A stretch of 64,000 bases of DNA from assembly GCA_002077045.2 (NCBI GenBank), contig KZ111147.1:1-64000 (forward strand), read 5' to 3'. This stretch comes from Rachicladosporium sp. CCFEE 5018 (lineage: Eukaryota; Ascomycota; Dothideomycetes; Cladosporiales; Cladosporiaceae). The translations under genes and the position numbers were made by a program. This document shows, piece by piece, positions 42,590-53,138 of this stretch (the first letter of the stretch is position 1; each line of letters opens with the position of its first letter). Under the pieces are notes generated by a model that saw nothing but the letters and a program-made list of their open reading frames with translations, had not been told where the DNA came from and ran no database searches.

Positions 42590-44641
42590 TCAAATGTACC
42601 TCAACCTCTTCGCAACCGCCACACAAGAAATGGTGAACCCCAAAATGACACCCACTATCCCAAACCACCAGGCAAGTCCCGTCGAGTCCCGTCCAGGCAC
42701 AGGCACATTCATGCCGAAGAGACCAGCGATCAAGTTGAGTGGCACGAGGATCGTCGCGAAGACTGTGATCTTGCCCAGCAGCTTGTTAGCATGGCCGCCC
42801 TGCTCAATGTGCGCGAGCGAAACCTGCGATAGGTGGTTCGAATGAGTCCTCGATAACATCTTCTCGAAATGCGACAAGTTCGACATCATCGTGACGACGT
42901 GGTCCTGTACGTCAGACAAGTACATGCCAACATCGCCACGTGGCGCAACAGCGTGGTTCTCGTTACACTTCTTCGCAAAGCCCTTGATGACATCCGCCTT
43001 GCCGCCGAGGAGACGCAGCAGCGCCATGACTTTCTTGCGGCACTCGGAGATCTGGCGTAGGATCGCCCTCGAGTCCTCGAAACGCGCTGTGAAGACAGAG
43101 TCCTCGATCACATCGGTCTCGATCTCGACATCGCGCAGAACGGGCGCAAAGGAGTCGACAATTTCGTCGATCAAGGCGTAGCAGATCCAGTCGGCGGAGA
43201 GGTTGACGTAATCGCGGAGACGACCGATACGCTTGCGGACGTGAGCGGCATGCGTGTTCTGGCAAAATGAGAAGGTGAGCAGGCCTTCGCGGAAGACAAC
43301 GGCGTAGACGTTGATCGGCTCAAGGTAGTCTTCGTGCTGCTTGTCGATTGCGTAGAATGAGCGGAAGCAGACGAAGTAGTACGTCTTGAAAAGCTCGACC
43401 TTCTCGCGAGTTTCCTGGGTCGTAATGTCCTCCCGAGTCAAGGGATGCACACGGAAGGCGCCGCAGATCGCGAAGATCTCTTCCTCAGACGGGTTGAGCA
43501 TATCAAGCCACCAGACACCGCCCTCGGGGCCAAGTTCGAACAAGTCGCGAAAAGTCTCTCCGGGCATGAGAAGACCACCAAGCTCGGGAGCGTGCACAGT
43601 CTCGTCGATCTCGGATGAGAAGAAGGTGAAGCGATTCTGACGCTCGACATTGCTTGCCGCTCTCTTTACGACATCCTCAGATTCATCGTCTTCCACCTTC
43701 GAGTCCTTCTCGTTGATCGTGGGTACACTGCTAATGCCAATCATATCGTTGCCGAACACTTGACAGTCTCGAATGCTCGAGTTCTTCCCGATGCATCGCT
43801 GGTCGGCGAACACGCGCTGCACCTGCTCGTTCTGCACGTGGAAGTCCGGCATGAACGGGTGAGCCACAGGCGTCTTGGTGTGCGCCTGCGCGACAAACTC
43901 CTCCAGGTCCTCGAAGTCGATAGTGTAGGTGTTCGGAGGGTCTTCGGGCGGGAAGCAGACGTCCTCTTGCACAGAGCTACGGCAGGACGCCACATCAGTT
44001 CTGTGGCCAGCTGTGCCTTCATCGCCGAAAGTTGGACGACGGCGAGGGTGTGTGCCATTCGAGGCAGTCCGATGCAGCGTCATGTCCTCGATGGAATGAT
44101 TGCTGTTGATCGTCCCTGCGCGAGTCCGCTGCGCTGGCTTATGCGCAAATGCATCCACAGAGTTGGGTGGAGAGGTCGATCGAGACGTAGACGAGTCCCT
44201 GGACGGTCCATTACCATTCTCTTTCTGCCTGTTGTGGATCGCCCGGCGAAACGTGTTCCTACGAGCGGCAATCGGTCCACTCGGTCCTCCGTCGGCTCTG
44301 CGAAGAGCGTGCCACTCCTCGTCTGCCGACTTTACTGATCGTCGCGAAGCATTGGACTTCGCAGATCTGTTCGACTTGATGCTCTTGTCATCGTCAACAA
44401 TCGCTTGCTCGTGCTCGAAGTCTCTAGCAATGGACCCGTGTGCATCCATCATGGGCAAGTCAAGTGTGGGACGACTCGGTCGCTCGACACTAGCGATACT
44501 GGCCAATGTTCCTCGGCGTATGCCATGGTAGGTCTCGAGTGCCGGAGGTAGGCTCTCCTGTTGATTGCGGTGATCGTCCAGATCCGGCTCTGGCGTGCTG
44601 AACCTGGTCTGGGACCGTTCGGAGTGAGGAGTGTGTGACAT
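42590..44641 (-). CDS. CorA-type Mg2+ transporter (Alr1/Mnr2 type)
   Basis: Single exon, 683 residues. The C-terminus has the CorA hallmark: TM1 (KITVFATILVPLNLIAGLFGMNVP) ending in the GMN motif, a short loop and TM2 (AWWFGIVGVILGFTISCVAV). The ~250-residue cytosolic domain before it contains GGVWWLDMLNPSEEE, HPLTREDITTQETREK and YFVCFRSF, as in fungal Alr/Mnr2 proteins. The N-terminal ~230 residues are hydrophilic and Ser/Arg-rich, typical of the fungal branch. The channel is a pentamer driving Mg2+ uptake at the plasma membrane (Alr1/2) or release from the vacuole (Mnr2); which of these applies is not decidable. Start ATG 44641 (MSHTPHSERSQ) is the first in frame. Confidence 0.92.
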   Translation of the reverse strand: MSHTPHSERSQTRFSTPEPDLDDHRNQQESLPPALETYHGIRRGTLASIASVERPSRPTLDLPMMDAHGSIARDFEHEQAIVDDDKSIKSNRSAKSNASRRSVKSADEEWHALRRADGGPSGPIAARRNTFRRAIHNRQKENGNGPSRDSSTSRSTSPPNSVDAFAHKPAQRTRAGTINSNHSIEDMTLHRTASNGTHPRRRPTFGDEGTAGHRTDVASCRSSVQEDVCFPPEDPPNTYTIDFEDLEEFVAQAHTKTPVAHPFMPDFHVQNEQVQRVFADQRCIGKNSSIRDCQVFGNDMIGISSVPTINEKDSKVEDDESEDVVKRAASNVERQNRFTFFSSEIDETVHAPELGGLLMPGETFRDLFELGPEGGVWWLDMLNPSEEEIFAICGAFRVHPLTREDITTQETREKVELFKTYYFVCFRSFYAIDKQHEDYLEPINVYAVVFREGLLTFSFCQNTHAAHVRKRIGRLRDYVNLSADWICYALIDEIVDSFAPVLRDVEIETDVIEDSVFTARFEDSRAILRQISECRKKVMALLRLLGGKADVIKGFAKKCNENHAVAPRGDVGMYLSDVQDHVVTMMSNLSHFEKMLSRTHSNHLSQVSLAHIEQGGHANKLLGKITVFATILVPLNLIAGLFGMNVPVPGRDSTGLAWWFGIVGVILGFTISCVAVAKRLRYI

Positions 44642-45744
44642 TTTGTCGTTGTTCGAGTCTTGGGTGAACCCTGCTTTGCGAGTGCTGCTCGAATTCGGTG
44701 ATCCACGTCTGTATGGTGTGGTGGCTTTGTTGTGCCTCCGGCTGTATTTAATTTATCTTCTCTGTGGTTCGCTTCTCAGCGCACCTTCCTAGCGCTTTAC
44801 CTTATCCCATCGAAGATCAAAGATTTTGCAGCAATGCCACAAGTGAAGCCGGATGTATATGTATCGTGTGCCAGCAAATTAGGGCGGCTGCTTGATGTCG
44901 CTACCGCACGCGAACCGCAGTGGTCCGAGCAACGGGCGGATGTAGGAGCACTCGGTGACGTGAATCCCTGCCAACTTGAAGGTGTTGGTCTGATACGACT
45001 CGTCGTCCAGCTTCCCGTTTGAGTCGAGTGAGTGCGAAAATGCCTCAGCCAGCTTCAGCGAGCGGAGGCGTGGGTGGTCCTTATGTATTGTGAGCGAATG
45101 AACTGGCGGCGAAAGGTCGGTTAGTCAACACATTGGCAGTTGACTGAAGCGAGGACGTGATGTTGTCAGTGATGTGGTGTTGTCAGTATCCTAATGGATG
45201 GTGGGTGAAAGGAAGAAGAAGTAGGACGACAAGTAAACGCCGCCCTTGAACCCGAAACAAACTTTGTATGGCACGTGCAGTGACATCTGGCTGTTGACTC
45301 CCCATCGCCGTTGGCCGATCTGGCCAAGCTCTTTCCACACAAATTGACTACAGCACTGGCTTTGGCAATAGTTCTCCAAGGCAGTATCACGTCTTCGAAC
45401 CGCGATCCGAGTAGCCTTACACAACCTCAAGCAGTCTCTTCATGCCTGCGAGAACATTGTAAATGCATTACGTACGATCTGCACAAGGCTCTGACTACCG
45501 AGCCCAAGCATGCCAAGCAACCGCAGCCGATGCAAGAGAGGCCCGCTCCGGCACTAAGGATGGAGATGCCAAGTGGGGCAACCACGGGCGACGTAGCTTC
45601 CTTGCCGTAATAAAGCTGTAGTGAGGACATGCCTGGATACACTATCAATCTCGCAATTTCTACGACCAAGGCCGAAGTCACAGTGCTTCGCTGACTTGTG
45701 CGAATATACTCCACGAGGGAACTTCACCGCAGTGTGTCATAGAC
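44642..45744. promoter_or_regulatory. Divergent intergenic region CorA transporter / SPC1
   Basis: 1.1 kb between two genes read in opposite directions. No supported gene. Short frames on both strands at 45.2-45.7 kb overlap each other and look random. Confidence 0.45.
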
Positions 45745-46143
45745 ATGGATGCGCTACTAGAACAAGCTCGCGATCTCTACGAAGGCCAGATCGTGCGTAC
45801 CTCCTACCACTAACCTCGCGCATGGGTCGGTAGCTCACCACCAGTCTAGGACTTCCCCTCCCAACGTCTAGCCGATAACCTCACAACCGCCCTCCTCACA
45901 ATCACCGGCATCCTCAGCTTCCTCCTCGGCTACCTGACCCAAGACATCATCAAAACGCTCTATACCGGTTTAGGCGGCGCCGCACTGACTTTCCTCGTCG
46001 TGGTACCGCCTTGGCCATGGTACAATCAGGCGTCTGAGAGGTGGTTGCCTGCGAGGGTGCCGAAGAGGAGTGCAGGGACGTATGCGAGTGGGGTGGATCT
46101 GGGCGGGGTGAATATCGAGGTGGATGGGAAGAGGATTGGGTGA
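45745..46143 (+). CDS. SPC1: Signal peptidase complex subunit 1 (SPC12)
   Basis: Exons 45745-45792 and 45850-46143, with a 57-bp intron (GTGCGT...TCTAG), encode 113 residues. The topology is the SPC12 hairpin: an N-terminal hydrophilic piece (DFPSQRLADNL), TM1 (TTALLTITGILSFLLGYLT), a very short loop and TM2 (LGGAALTFLVVVPPWPWY), both ends cytosolic. The conserved PPWPWYN segment after TM2 is typical of the family. It is a non-catalytic subunit of the ER signal peptidase that helps distinguish signal peptides from TM helices. Exon 1 is MDALLEQARDLYEGQI. Confidence 0.9.
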
Positions 46144-46659
46144 TGCGCGAGTGGAAGGCAGAGCGAGTGATGAGGACCTCAGGCTGAAGCGTTATGTGCT
46201 GCGGTGTCTCTCCGTGTTAATACTGCTACATTTCCGCTTTTGCAGTGCAACATACCTGAGCCTTCTCGAACGCGACGATGACTTGAGAGGGAGCATCTGG
46301 CCGGTGTGCACATGGAACATCACAGCAGTAGCTGCGTTGCCCTCCGCCAACAATCCGCTGCTTTTCGTCAATTACGTGAGAGGGACAAGTAACGTGATGT
46401 GACTTGATTCATTAGCTACGTTGTGCTATCTTATGTCCGCGCATGATACGCCTGGCGCCTGCTCTCTGGAAGCGCGTCTAGTAGCCAGTATCAGGTCGAA
46501 TCGATGGCGCAAAGCTCATTGACGGAGCGCTCTCCCGAGGTAGTTCACCACGGCTTGTATGGATTCCGTTTGCCCAAGGTCGCCCAGAGATGATCGAGGC
46601 CGATACTGCGATCCAATGTCATCAACACATGGATCTCGTGAAAGGATATCAGGCCTTCT
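46144..46659. other. Intergenic, convergent 3' ends
   Basis: Between the SPC1 and RBX1 stops. No supported gene. Confidence 0.5.
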
Positions 46660-47129
46660 TCAACGTCCGTACTTCTGCCACTCCCAGTCCCTGTTGTCGA
46701 GTGGACACACTTGGCGGGTCTTAAGCCAGCGTGAGATGCAGTGGAAGTGGAAGGCGTGCTATAAACTTGTCAGTGTCGGTCATAGCATGTGCAGTGAATG
46801 CAAGTCAACTCACATTGCAGATCCCCCACGCGACTGTGCACTCCTCCGTCGTCGCACTCGCCTGATTAGCCTGGCAGTCGATGCACAGATCCATGATGTG
46901 ATTGCGGCAGATGGCGCAGTTGTCGACCACGATGTCCCACGCCCAGAGCGCGACGGCGTTCCACTATCTTGTTGTCAGTACCAATCGCTGCTTCCCCTTC
47001 TCATTGTCTATAGCTCACCTTCTTCACCTCGAACTTCGGCTTCCCCGCCAGATCAGTGCTCGGCGCCGGCTTCGCGCTCTTAGCCACCTTTGGCGCAGCA
47101 CCTGCATCGGTCATCTCCACGTCCGCCAT
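46660..47129 (-). CDS. RBX1: RING-box protein RBX1/Hrt1 (cullin-RING ligase subunit)
   Basis: Three exons (47129-47019, 46963-46814, 46758-46660) encode 119 residues; introns are 55 bp each. No single frame reveals the gene; it appears only after splicing. The product runs from MADVEMTDAGAA through KFEVKKWNAVALWAWDIVVD, then the RING-H2 ligands CAICRNHIMDLCIDCQ, EECTVAWGICNHAFHFHC and ISRWLKTRQVCPLDN, ending DWEWQKYGR. Every zinc ligand of the atypical three-zinc RBX1 RING is present. RBX1 recruits the E2 to cullins in SCF and related ligases and is essential in fungi. It shares the upstream region with the divergent PNRC-like gene. Confidence 0.93.
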
Positions 47130-47897
47130 CTCACTGTCTTCTTCTTCTGGAGGATCAGGGTTGGTGATGAGAAGGTTGCTTGGAGCGTCCGAAGTGAATT
47201 GAAACGGCGGTATTGGACCGTAGTGTTGCTGCGGACGATGGGCTTGTCTAAGCCGTGCAGCAGCTTGCCGGCACTTGAGGTAGCGACAAGGTGTGTTGCT
47301 GTTTGGGTTCGTGTGCGAGCAGCCTCCTATGGCTGGCTATGAGGCAGAGATGGATGGGGTAGGTCGTGTGTTGATGAGAAAATATCTATCCCGTGCAGAC
47401 TTGGTGATAAGCTGTACTGTGTTTATGTGAAGATGTCATGGTGAACTCAAGTGCTGGTTCATGTAGGTGATCTCAAAGTCCAGGTAGGTGCCACTTCGCT
47501 TATCTTATCCGGCGACGGATCACATTCCGCAACCCTGCCACCCTGACTCGCGTGGCAGGTACGCTTCGAGACTCACGCATCACCACCTCACCAGTTGACA
47601 GTCGTAGCAACAATATCTGTAGACCAACCACAGTATCGACTTGAGCCGAATACTGGACTATGATCAGCTGTCTATCGCTACAGCCTTACCTCCAGTCACT
47701 ACTCAACTACGCCGCAACTATGCAGACCACACCAACAACATCATCAGCCACCACACCATACCAACTAGCAGAACCACCACGTATCGTTTGGATCGCAGCA
47801 GCGCCCAGATAGCGAGAAGCTCGCACAAGGATCATAGATAACTTGACAACTCGTTGATCAAACTTTTTCTCAATCTTACACCCAATCCGGAACGAGC
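47130..47897. promoter_or_regulatory. Bidirectional region RBX1 / PNRC-like gene
   Basis: 768 bp between divergent starts. No supported gene. Expected to contain both promoters and 5' UTRs; the segment from ~47.6 kb is A/C-rich, as in many fungal 5' UTRs. Confidence 0.5.
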
Positions 47898-49385
47898 ATG
47901 TCGGACGTACCATCCACGCAAGGAGCGCCTTCAGCAGTGCAGGCAAAGCGTATCCGACCACGCAAGAACGCGCCTCCGACAGCATCTCAACTGGATGGCA
48001 CAATGTCGGACACAGTCACAAGCGCGAGTCCTCGCTCACCCAAGCCGCCCCGCCAGCCGCGGCAGAGTGCTGCGCCACGACCTGTGAGTGCGCAGACTCG
48101 GACTGCAGCAGAGCGTGCACGCCCAGCGTCTATCGGTGGACCAACAACGCAAGTCATGAATACTCCTGCCAAAGAGCAGGCATACGCTGGATCCAGGTTC
48201 CAGGCCTCCCCTGCAGCCTCCAAGCTGCCAATACCACACAAGTTCTTCTCGAAGTCGGTGCCTGACGTCGCTGCTACGGCAACTGTACCTGAAGAGCTGA
48301 ACGGTGAGAAGACGCCTGAAGCAACGAGCTCGCCCGAGCTGGACGAAGCGTCGCCATCGAAGCATGCAACGGCTTTGCCACAAGTCAAGAGTCCGCTGGC
48401 CATGTTCTTCGATGCTGACAAGGCGGAGCGGTACAAGCGAGCTAGTAGCACGCTCTCGCCTAGTACCATTAAGACTATCCTATCGCCGGTCGCGAGGACA
48501 GACTCGATGCAGAATGGCATGCTTATGGCTAGTCCTGATCAGCCATCTCAGCCAAGTCCCGGAACTCTAGCCGCTCCTCAAAGACCACAGGTCGGCGAGA
48601 GAACAAAGTCATCTCCTGGCGTGTATGCCTCACAGAAAGGCAGTGGTGAGGACCTGAGCATGACAACCGAAGCACTTAAGGCGATGCTCTTCAAGGACAT
48701 CGCACAGTCCCCTGCGCCTCGGCAAATATCACTGCTGTCTCCTCAGCAGACGCCACAACGACAAATGCAACAATCGGCGCAATGGAGTACGCAGCAGACG
48801 CCACAGAGCCACTCTCAATCCACACCTTGGACCTCGCCATCGGCTGTCAGCACCCCGCAGACGGATCACAGGCCAAGCAATGGTCTACACTATGGGAATG
48901 CCAATCTGTCGCCCATGTTCGCTGCTGTGCGAAGAGAAGCTCCCATGCAGTCACCGCCACCACCAAGTCAGACTTGGGCCTCTGCGCCCTCGCCACAGTA
49001 TGCTAACGGACAGCATCCGCCTCAGTCACCTTCCTCGTTCTCGCGCCAGTATCTCGATCAGCATATCCGGTCATCGATGCCTGCTATTCCTCCGCCACAG
49101 CTGATAGGGCAGCAGCACCATGTTGGATCTAGTGGACCTCAAATGAGCCCGCAGCGCAATGGAGGTCCACCGCACCAAGCACAGATGAATGACTGGCACG
49201 CTCCACAAGCGCCACATGCCAATGGTAATGCACCACATCCAGCTCAGACAAATGGCTGGCAACCCGTGGCTCCTGCGCCCCGGCAGATATATGGTCAGCC
49301 GGTCAACGGCGCAGCTCCAGCAGCACCAAGGGACGTGCAGGAAATGTCTGATGACTTACGACGCATGCTCAACATGGTTAGATGA
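47898..49385 (+). CDS. Disordered PNRC/Edc1-2-like protein (putative decapping co-activator)
   Basis: Single exon, 495 residues, Ser/Pro/Gln-rich and mostly disordered. The key motif is SPAASKLPIPHKFF near residues 103-116, preceded by YAGSRFQA; this SxLPxP-type element is the signature of PNRC and yeast Edc1/Edc2 proteins, which bind the EVH1 domain of Dcp1 and stimulate Dcp2. Two short leucine helices, TEALKAMLFKDI (~255-266) and SDDLRRMLNM at the C-terminus, look like linear motifs for P-body partners. SPLAMFFDADKAERYKRAS is a second conserved block. Function is inferred from the motif, not from a domain. Together with LSM3, CAF1 and the Pin4-like gene the window holds several mRNA-decay factors, probably by chance. 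Confidence 0.7.
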   Translation: MSDVPSTQGAPSAVQAKRIRPRKNAPPTASQLDGTMSDTVTSASPRSPKPPRQPRQSAAPRPVSAQTRTAAERARPASIGGPTTQVMNTPAKEQAYAGSRFQASPAASKLPIPHKFFSKSVPDVAATATVPEELNGEKTPEATSSPELDEASPSKHATALPQVKSPLAMFFDADKAERYKRASSTLSPSTIKTILSPVARTDSMQNGMLMASPDQPSQPSPGTLAAPQRPQVGERTKSSPGVYASQKGSGEDLSMTTEALKAMLFKDIAQSPAPRQISLLSPQQTPQRQMQQSAQWSTQQTPQSHSQSTPWTSPSAVSTPQTDHRPSNGLHYGNANLSPMFAAVRREAPMQSPPPPSQTWASAPSPQYANGQHPPQSPSSFSRQYLDQHIRSSMPAIPPPQLIGQQHHVGSSGPQMSPQRNGGPPHQAQMNDWHAPQAPHANGNAPHPAQTNGWQPVAPAPRQIYGQPVNGAAPAAPRDVQEMSDDLRRMLNMVR

Positions 49386-49645
49386 GTAGGGTGTGGCGTT
49401 TTCTTGGGAGCGTGGCGAATGGTGTTTGGATGCGGAGCATTTGGCAGCATGAGGATCTGGACTTGTTGGGGAAGGGCATATCACATCATGGGGTCAGAAG
49501 AGACTGTGAATTATACCCAGTCAAATGCACGACTCGGAGATCGAGCATTCATTGTACAACACTTATTGCCCTGGTCGCAGAGACCAATCCATAATTATAG
49601 ATAGAAGACCAACTCATGTCACTCTTTACTCCACCCTCAGTACAT

Positions 49646-50866
49646 CTATAGTCTAAACCTCGTCCTAACCTTCTCATCCCCACCCTTCCACTCCCACTCC
49701 TGCCCACTCCCCCTCTGCACCCCCCGATCCACCCTCCTCAACTTCATTGTAAATCGCGGTCCCAGTTCCTGTAACCCCGCCCTCACCTCCTCCACGCCCT
49801 TCATCGGCTTCCCGTCCGTCCCTTGAATCTGCTTCTCCGTCGCCCGTTTGTCGCGGAAGACGTACCTATGCCGTCGCAAGAAAATGTAATCGCGCTGGTT
49901 GTGCAGAGTTACTACTTGGCGGCCTTGGATCTCGGGGTGTGGTGGGAAGAGAGATTTGAACAAATGCGCCGTCAGCAGCCCAAGCGGCGTCTTGAACCCA
50001 TTCAAGATCAGCTCGGGGTAGTGATTCGTCGGGTTCCCGTGCCCTGGTAACTTCTTCCCGGCCACGAAATGCGAAATACTAAAATGGAACATCGGCCCTC
50101 CGGGCAAGAGCACGATGTCCAGTCCACTCGGCTCCTTGACGTGTAGAGCTTGGTTCAGGATCACGAGGTGCGTATACTCTCTACCATGAGCGTACTTGGC
50201 GATTTCGCGGATTGAGTATTTGTAGGCGTGGGCATGGGCGGAGCGTTTGATGTAGGTGCTGTGCGGGAAGAGGGTCGTGAGCATCTGGGCTTCGGCGTGG
50301 AGGGCGCTGTTGAGGGAGGTGGTTATGAGGACTTTTGGTTGTTGGTCGGGGGGTGGGTCGAAGAGGGCTGGGAAGCGGGTTGAGAGGGATTCGGGCGTGA
50401 GGGCGAGGTCGGTGGCTATCGAGGGTGCTTCGCTGGGTTCCCGGACTGGTGGTGCAGATTTTGTCGCTTCGTCGTCTTCCGAGTCAGAGCCAAGCATGCT
50501 GTCGAGATCGTCGTCCTTGTCGTCTAGCGGCTCCTCGTCTGATGCATTCTCGCCGTCGCCATTTCCGGCAGCCTCAGGCTCCTCGACCTTCCTTCGCTTC
50601 GCTCGCAGAATGTCTACACTCCTGCCAAGCGCTGCACCTTCCGCTCCCTCTTCTGGCTCGACCTCGTCCCATGTCCGCTTCGAGTCGATCGTCGCTGGGA
50701 CGTTCCTGCTTTGTCGCGCTGCTCTCAAGTCCGGGTTCTTGTCCTCATGTCGTCTGCGCTTGAGTCGCTCATCTCGCTTTGTGCTTTCCTTCTCCTTCTT
50801 TCGTTTGACATGCTGTTCGGATCGCTTGATCTTGTTTCCGATGCGGAGAGAAAATGAGCCTGCCAT
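49646..50866 (-). CDS. RPF1: Ribosome production factor 1 (Brix domain)
   Basis: Single exon, 406 residues. The N-terminus is basic (KRSEQHVKRKKEKESTKRDE), followed by an acidic Asp/Glu stretch (DDKDDDLDSMLGSDSEDDE). The Brix domain runs from about residue 185 to 390: PKVLITTSLN, FPHSTYIKRSAHAHAY, YTHLVILNQ, LPGGPMFHFSI, PELILNGFKTPLGL and YIFLRRHRYVF. The RPF1 subfamily is indicated by NGF and RRHRYVF with the C-terminal GPRFTMKLRRVDRG. It acts in the nucleolus in pre-60S maturation with 27S rRNA processing. ATG 50866 gives MAGSFSLRIGNKIKR; the gene is a close divergent partner of uS10m. Confidence 0.93.
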   Translation of the reverse strand: MAGSFSLRIGNKIKRSEQHVKRKKEKESTKRDERLKRRRHEDKNPDLRAARQSRNVPATIDSKRTWDEVEPEEGAEGAALGRSVDILRAKRRKVEEPEAAGNGDGENASDEEPLDDKDDDLDSMLGSDSEDDEATKSAPPVREPSEAPSIATDLALTPESLSTRFPALFDPPPDQQPKVLITTSLNSALHAEAQMLTTLFPHSTYIKRSAHAHAYKYSIREIAKYAHGREYTHLVILNQALHVKEPSGLDIVLLPGGPMFHFSISHFVAGKKLPGHGNPTNHYPELILNGFKTPLGLLTAHLFKSLFPPHPEIQGRQVVTLHNQRDYIFLRRHRYVFRDKRATEKQIQGTDGKPMKGVEEVRAGLQELGPRFTMKLRRVDRGVQRGSGQEWEWKGGDEKVRTRFRL

Positions 50867-51059
50867 GACGCGCCTCTGCTGTCGATATACGCTGGTGTAC
50901 TTCTTGCATAGAGGTCGTCTGCAATCGATAAATTATTGGAGCGCGGGAAAAGTTCAGCCGAGGAGCAGCCGTGCGACTTTCACCAGGGAAGGAGCGGCTT
51001 GATATCAACGTGCAAGTGAGTGACTACCATCATCGACAACGATACAAGCATACCATACT
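50867..51059. promoter_or_regulatory. 193-bp bidirectional promoter RPF1/uS10m
   Basis: Only 193 bp separate the two start codons. Both genes serve ribosomes (nucleolar assembly and mitochondrial small subunit), so shared control is plausible. No clear TATA box or known element was identified. Confidence 0.55.
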
Positions 51060-52020
51060 ATGGCAACGCCAATATATTTCGAGTCGTTGATCGGCTCGGT
51101 CAAAAGACTACGAGTATGTAACCCGCCCGGGTTGTCATTCGATGCAAAAGCTAACAAGACACCCCCAGCTCTCACCCCCGAAGCCATCTCGTATTCCCCA
51201 TTGCAGTCGCCGGTGTCTAGCAACGCAGTCTTCGACTTCGCCTTTGACCAGCGCACCCAAGGATCCCTCGGTCACGCCTTCTCAACGCCGCAACGCTACT
51301 GTCGTCTCCGCCGACTCTTCTTCATCCCTCCGCTCAGTCCGCCTCCCGAAATCAGTCCAGGCAGCCTACCTCGCCCCTCTTCGCCGGCCACCTACTCATG
51401 GACTTCCGGTCTGTGATGTTCAGCTCCGTTCCTACAGCTTGCGCAACTTGGAAGTCTACGCCGACTTCGCCATGCGAGCGGCCTACTACCTTGGCCTACC
51501 AGCCAAAGGACCTGTCCCTTTACCCAAGCGGATCGAGCGCTGGACTACCATCAGAGGCAACTTCGTGCATAAGAAGAGTCAAGAGAACTTCGAGAGGGTG
51601 ACGTACAAGCGGCTGGTGCAGATTCAGGATAGTGATAGTCATGTGGTCGGACTATGGCTGGCGTATCTGAAGAAGAATCAGTATTACGGTGTGGGCATGA
51701 AAGCCAATGTCTTCCAACACTCTGGGCTAGAGATGGAGGATGGACCTGAGGCGGACTTGGAGGCCGAGACGGCGAAGATTGAGGCAGCGCTTGGGCAGCA
51801 ATTGACTATGCTTGAATCGCAGCTGGAGAGCCCGGAGGAGGTCGAGGGCAGGCTTGTTGATGAGCCGTTCAAGGCGGCTTGGGGTGCTTATGGGCCTATG
51901 AGTGGAGCTGGGGGTGCGCCTGGAGCGGAGTCGAGGTATCAGCCTGTGAAGATTGTTGAGAGTGAGAGAGGGTTTGCGAAGAGGAAGGAGACGAGCGAGG
52001 GCGCATCAGAGACGTCGTGA
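51060..52020 (+). CDS. RSM10: Mitochondrial small-subunit ribosomal protein uS10m
   Basis: Exons 51060-51113 and 51169-52020, with a 55-bp intron (GTATGT...GCTAAC...CCCCAG), encode 301 residues. The S10 fold is at ~70-200: VQLRSYSLRNLEVYADFAM, LPKRIERWTTIRGNFVHKKS, FERVTYKRLVQI and LAYLKKNQYYGVGM; the basic loop KRIERWTTIRGNFVHKK matches mitochondrial uS10. The first ~60 residues are Ser/Arg-rich, a mitochondrial presequence, starting MATPIYFESLIGSVKR. Inside the intron there is another in-frame ATG (51142) that would give MQKLTRHPQLS, also presequence-like, if the intron is retained. The last ~110 residues are acidic, ending ETS. Role: head of the 28S/37S mitoribosome subunit. Confidence 0.9.
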
Positions 52021-52352
52021 AAGGGGAACAGCATTTCCTTTCGCTGTTGAGTAGGTGCGATGGCGCAGTTCTCTCATGTTACCAAGTGCGTCAACACATG
52101 GATGAAGCCACACGGCATTTCGATGCATCGAAACAAGCCGATCTCCATCATCTGTGATCATTTACGTGTCCACCGACGACGAAGGCACTCCGCTAGGCTG
52201 CAGTTCACTTGGCAGTTCGAGTACTACAGACGGACTGACATTGGGCCTGCCCAAGTGTATTGGATACATATATACACCATACATGCGATCCGCGACTATC
52301 ACTTCCCACCGCGTACCTCGAGCCTCGATCGCCTATGCGCACCCCACGAACA
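52021..52352. other. Intergenic at the left edge of the RING/repeat island
   Basis: 332 bp between uS10m and the decayed RING gene. Only short frames; no gene supported. Confidence 0.4.
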
Positions 52353-53111
52353 TCAGAATGGATCCATCTCCTGGCTGCCGAACTCCTGTAGCGCCTGCTC
52401 AAACCACTCGCCTTTTGCCGGCAGCGCCTTGTTCTTCTCCTGCGTCGGTAAAGGTCTCAGCCATAGCAGCAACAGAGTTGCACTCAACGGGGGCAGCCAT
52501 CCCAGAACGATTGCGAAGTCCAGTGGTATCTGACACGCCTCCGGCGTAACAGCCTCGGACATCGTTATGCACGATAGAAGTGGCGCGATTCTCTGCCTGA
52601 TGACGAGCATCGCGAACGCTGCACTGGTGCAAAGGGATGAGAAAAGGGTGATGTCGTGGAACGATTCCTGTGGGATGTGAAACTTTAAGCAGGCTGGCCA
52701 GTGCTGTGCGAGGTAATCGAGGCTGGTTGTTCATTCGATGAGCTCCTTAAGAGCATGGAGAACGCAAGGCTATAGCGGAGCCCCGGGCGAAGTACGAGAA
52801 GATAAGTAGCAGGAGACCGATGACCATTGGCCGAGTCCAGCTGGACAACATCAGCCTGGAAGCAGCCGTCTCCAGTTTCCGCAGCCGAATCTTGCGGTGA
52901 CAAGTGTCGAAGCGCCGGAAACCTCGTGTTCGCAGGTAGGACATCTGTCGAAGGTCGCCAAGTGTGCACGAATGCACATTTCGCAGAAGATATCCCCGCA
53001 ACCTAGGCGACGAGGGTCGTAGATCTTGTCGCTGCATAGCTTGCAGACGTGATTCTTGTGAGTGATGTCGTTCCTACACAACCTGATGCGATAAGATGCT
53101 GGAGAGTGCAA
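52353..53111 (-). pseudogene. Decayed RING membrane-protein gene
   Basis: Three successive minus-strand frames together resemble the intact gene at 57.3-58.4 kb. The first (to 52851) has a RING-like CKLCSDKIYDPRRLGCGDIFC then MCIRAHLATFDRCPTC; the RING His is replaced by Asp (CGDIFC versus CGHVFC/CGHFFC). It lacks an ATG and a stop lies just upstream. Overlapping frame two holds a TM segment (MVIGLLLLIFSYFARG), and a last frame (52610-52353) holds another (GWLPPLSATLLLLWLRP). Frame changes between them, missing start and lost RING ligand point to a pseudogene; a multi-exon gene with undetected introns remains possible. Downstream of the 1065-residue gene, same strand. Confidence 0.55.
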
Positions 53112-53138
53112 ATTAGACTATTCCATAATCTCAACCCC

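Noticed and set aside
45311..45714. Overlapping frames on both strands upstream of SPC1
   Set aside because: Mutually overlapping and compositionally random; the region is better read as promoter.
52060..52533. 157-codon plus-strand frame downstream of uS10m
   Set aside because: Antisense to the decayed RING gene and with no protein-like features.
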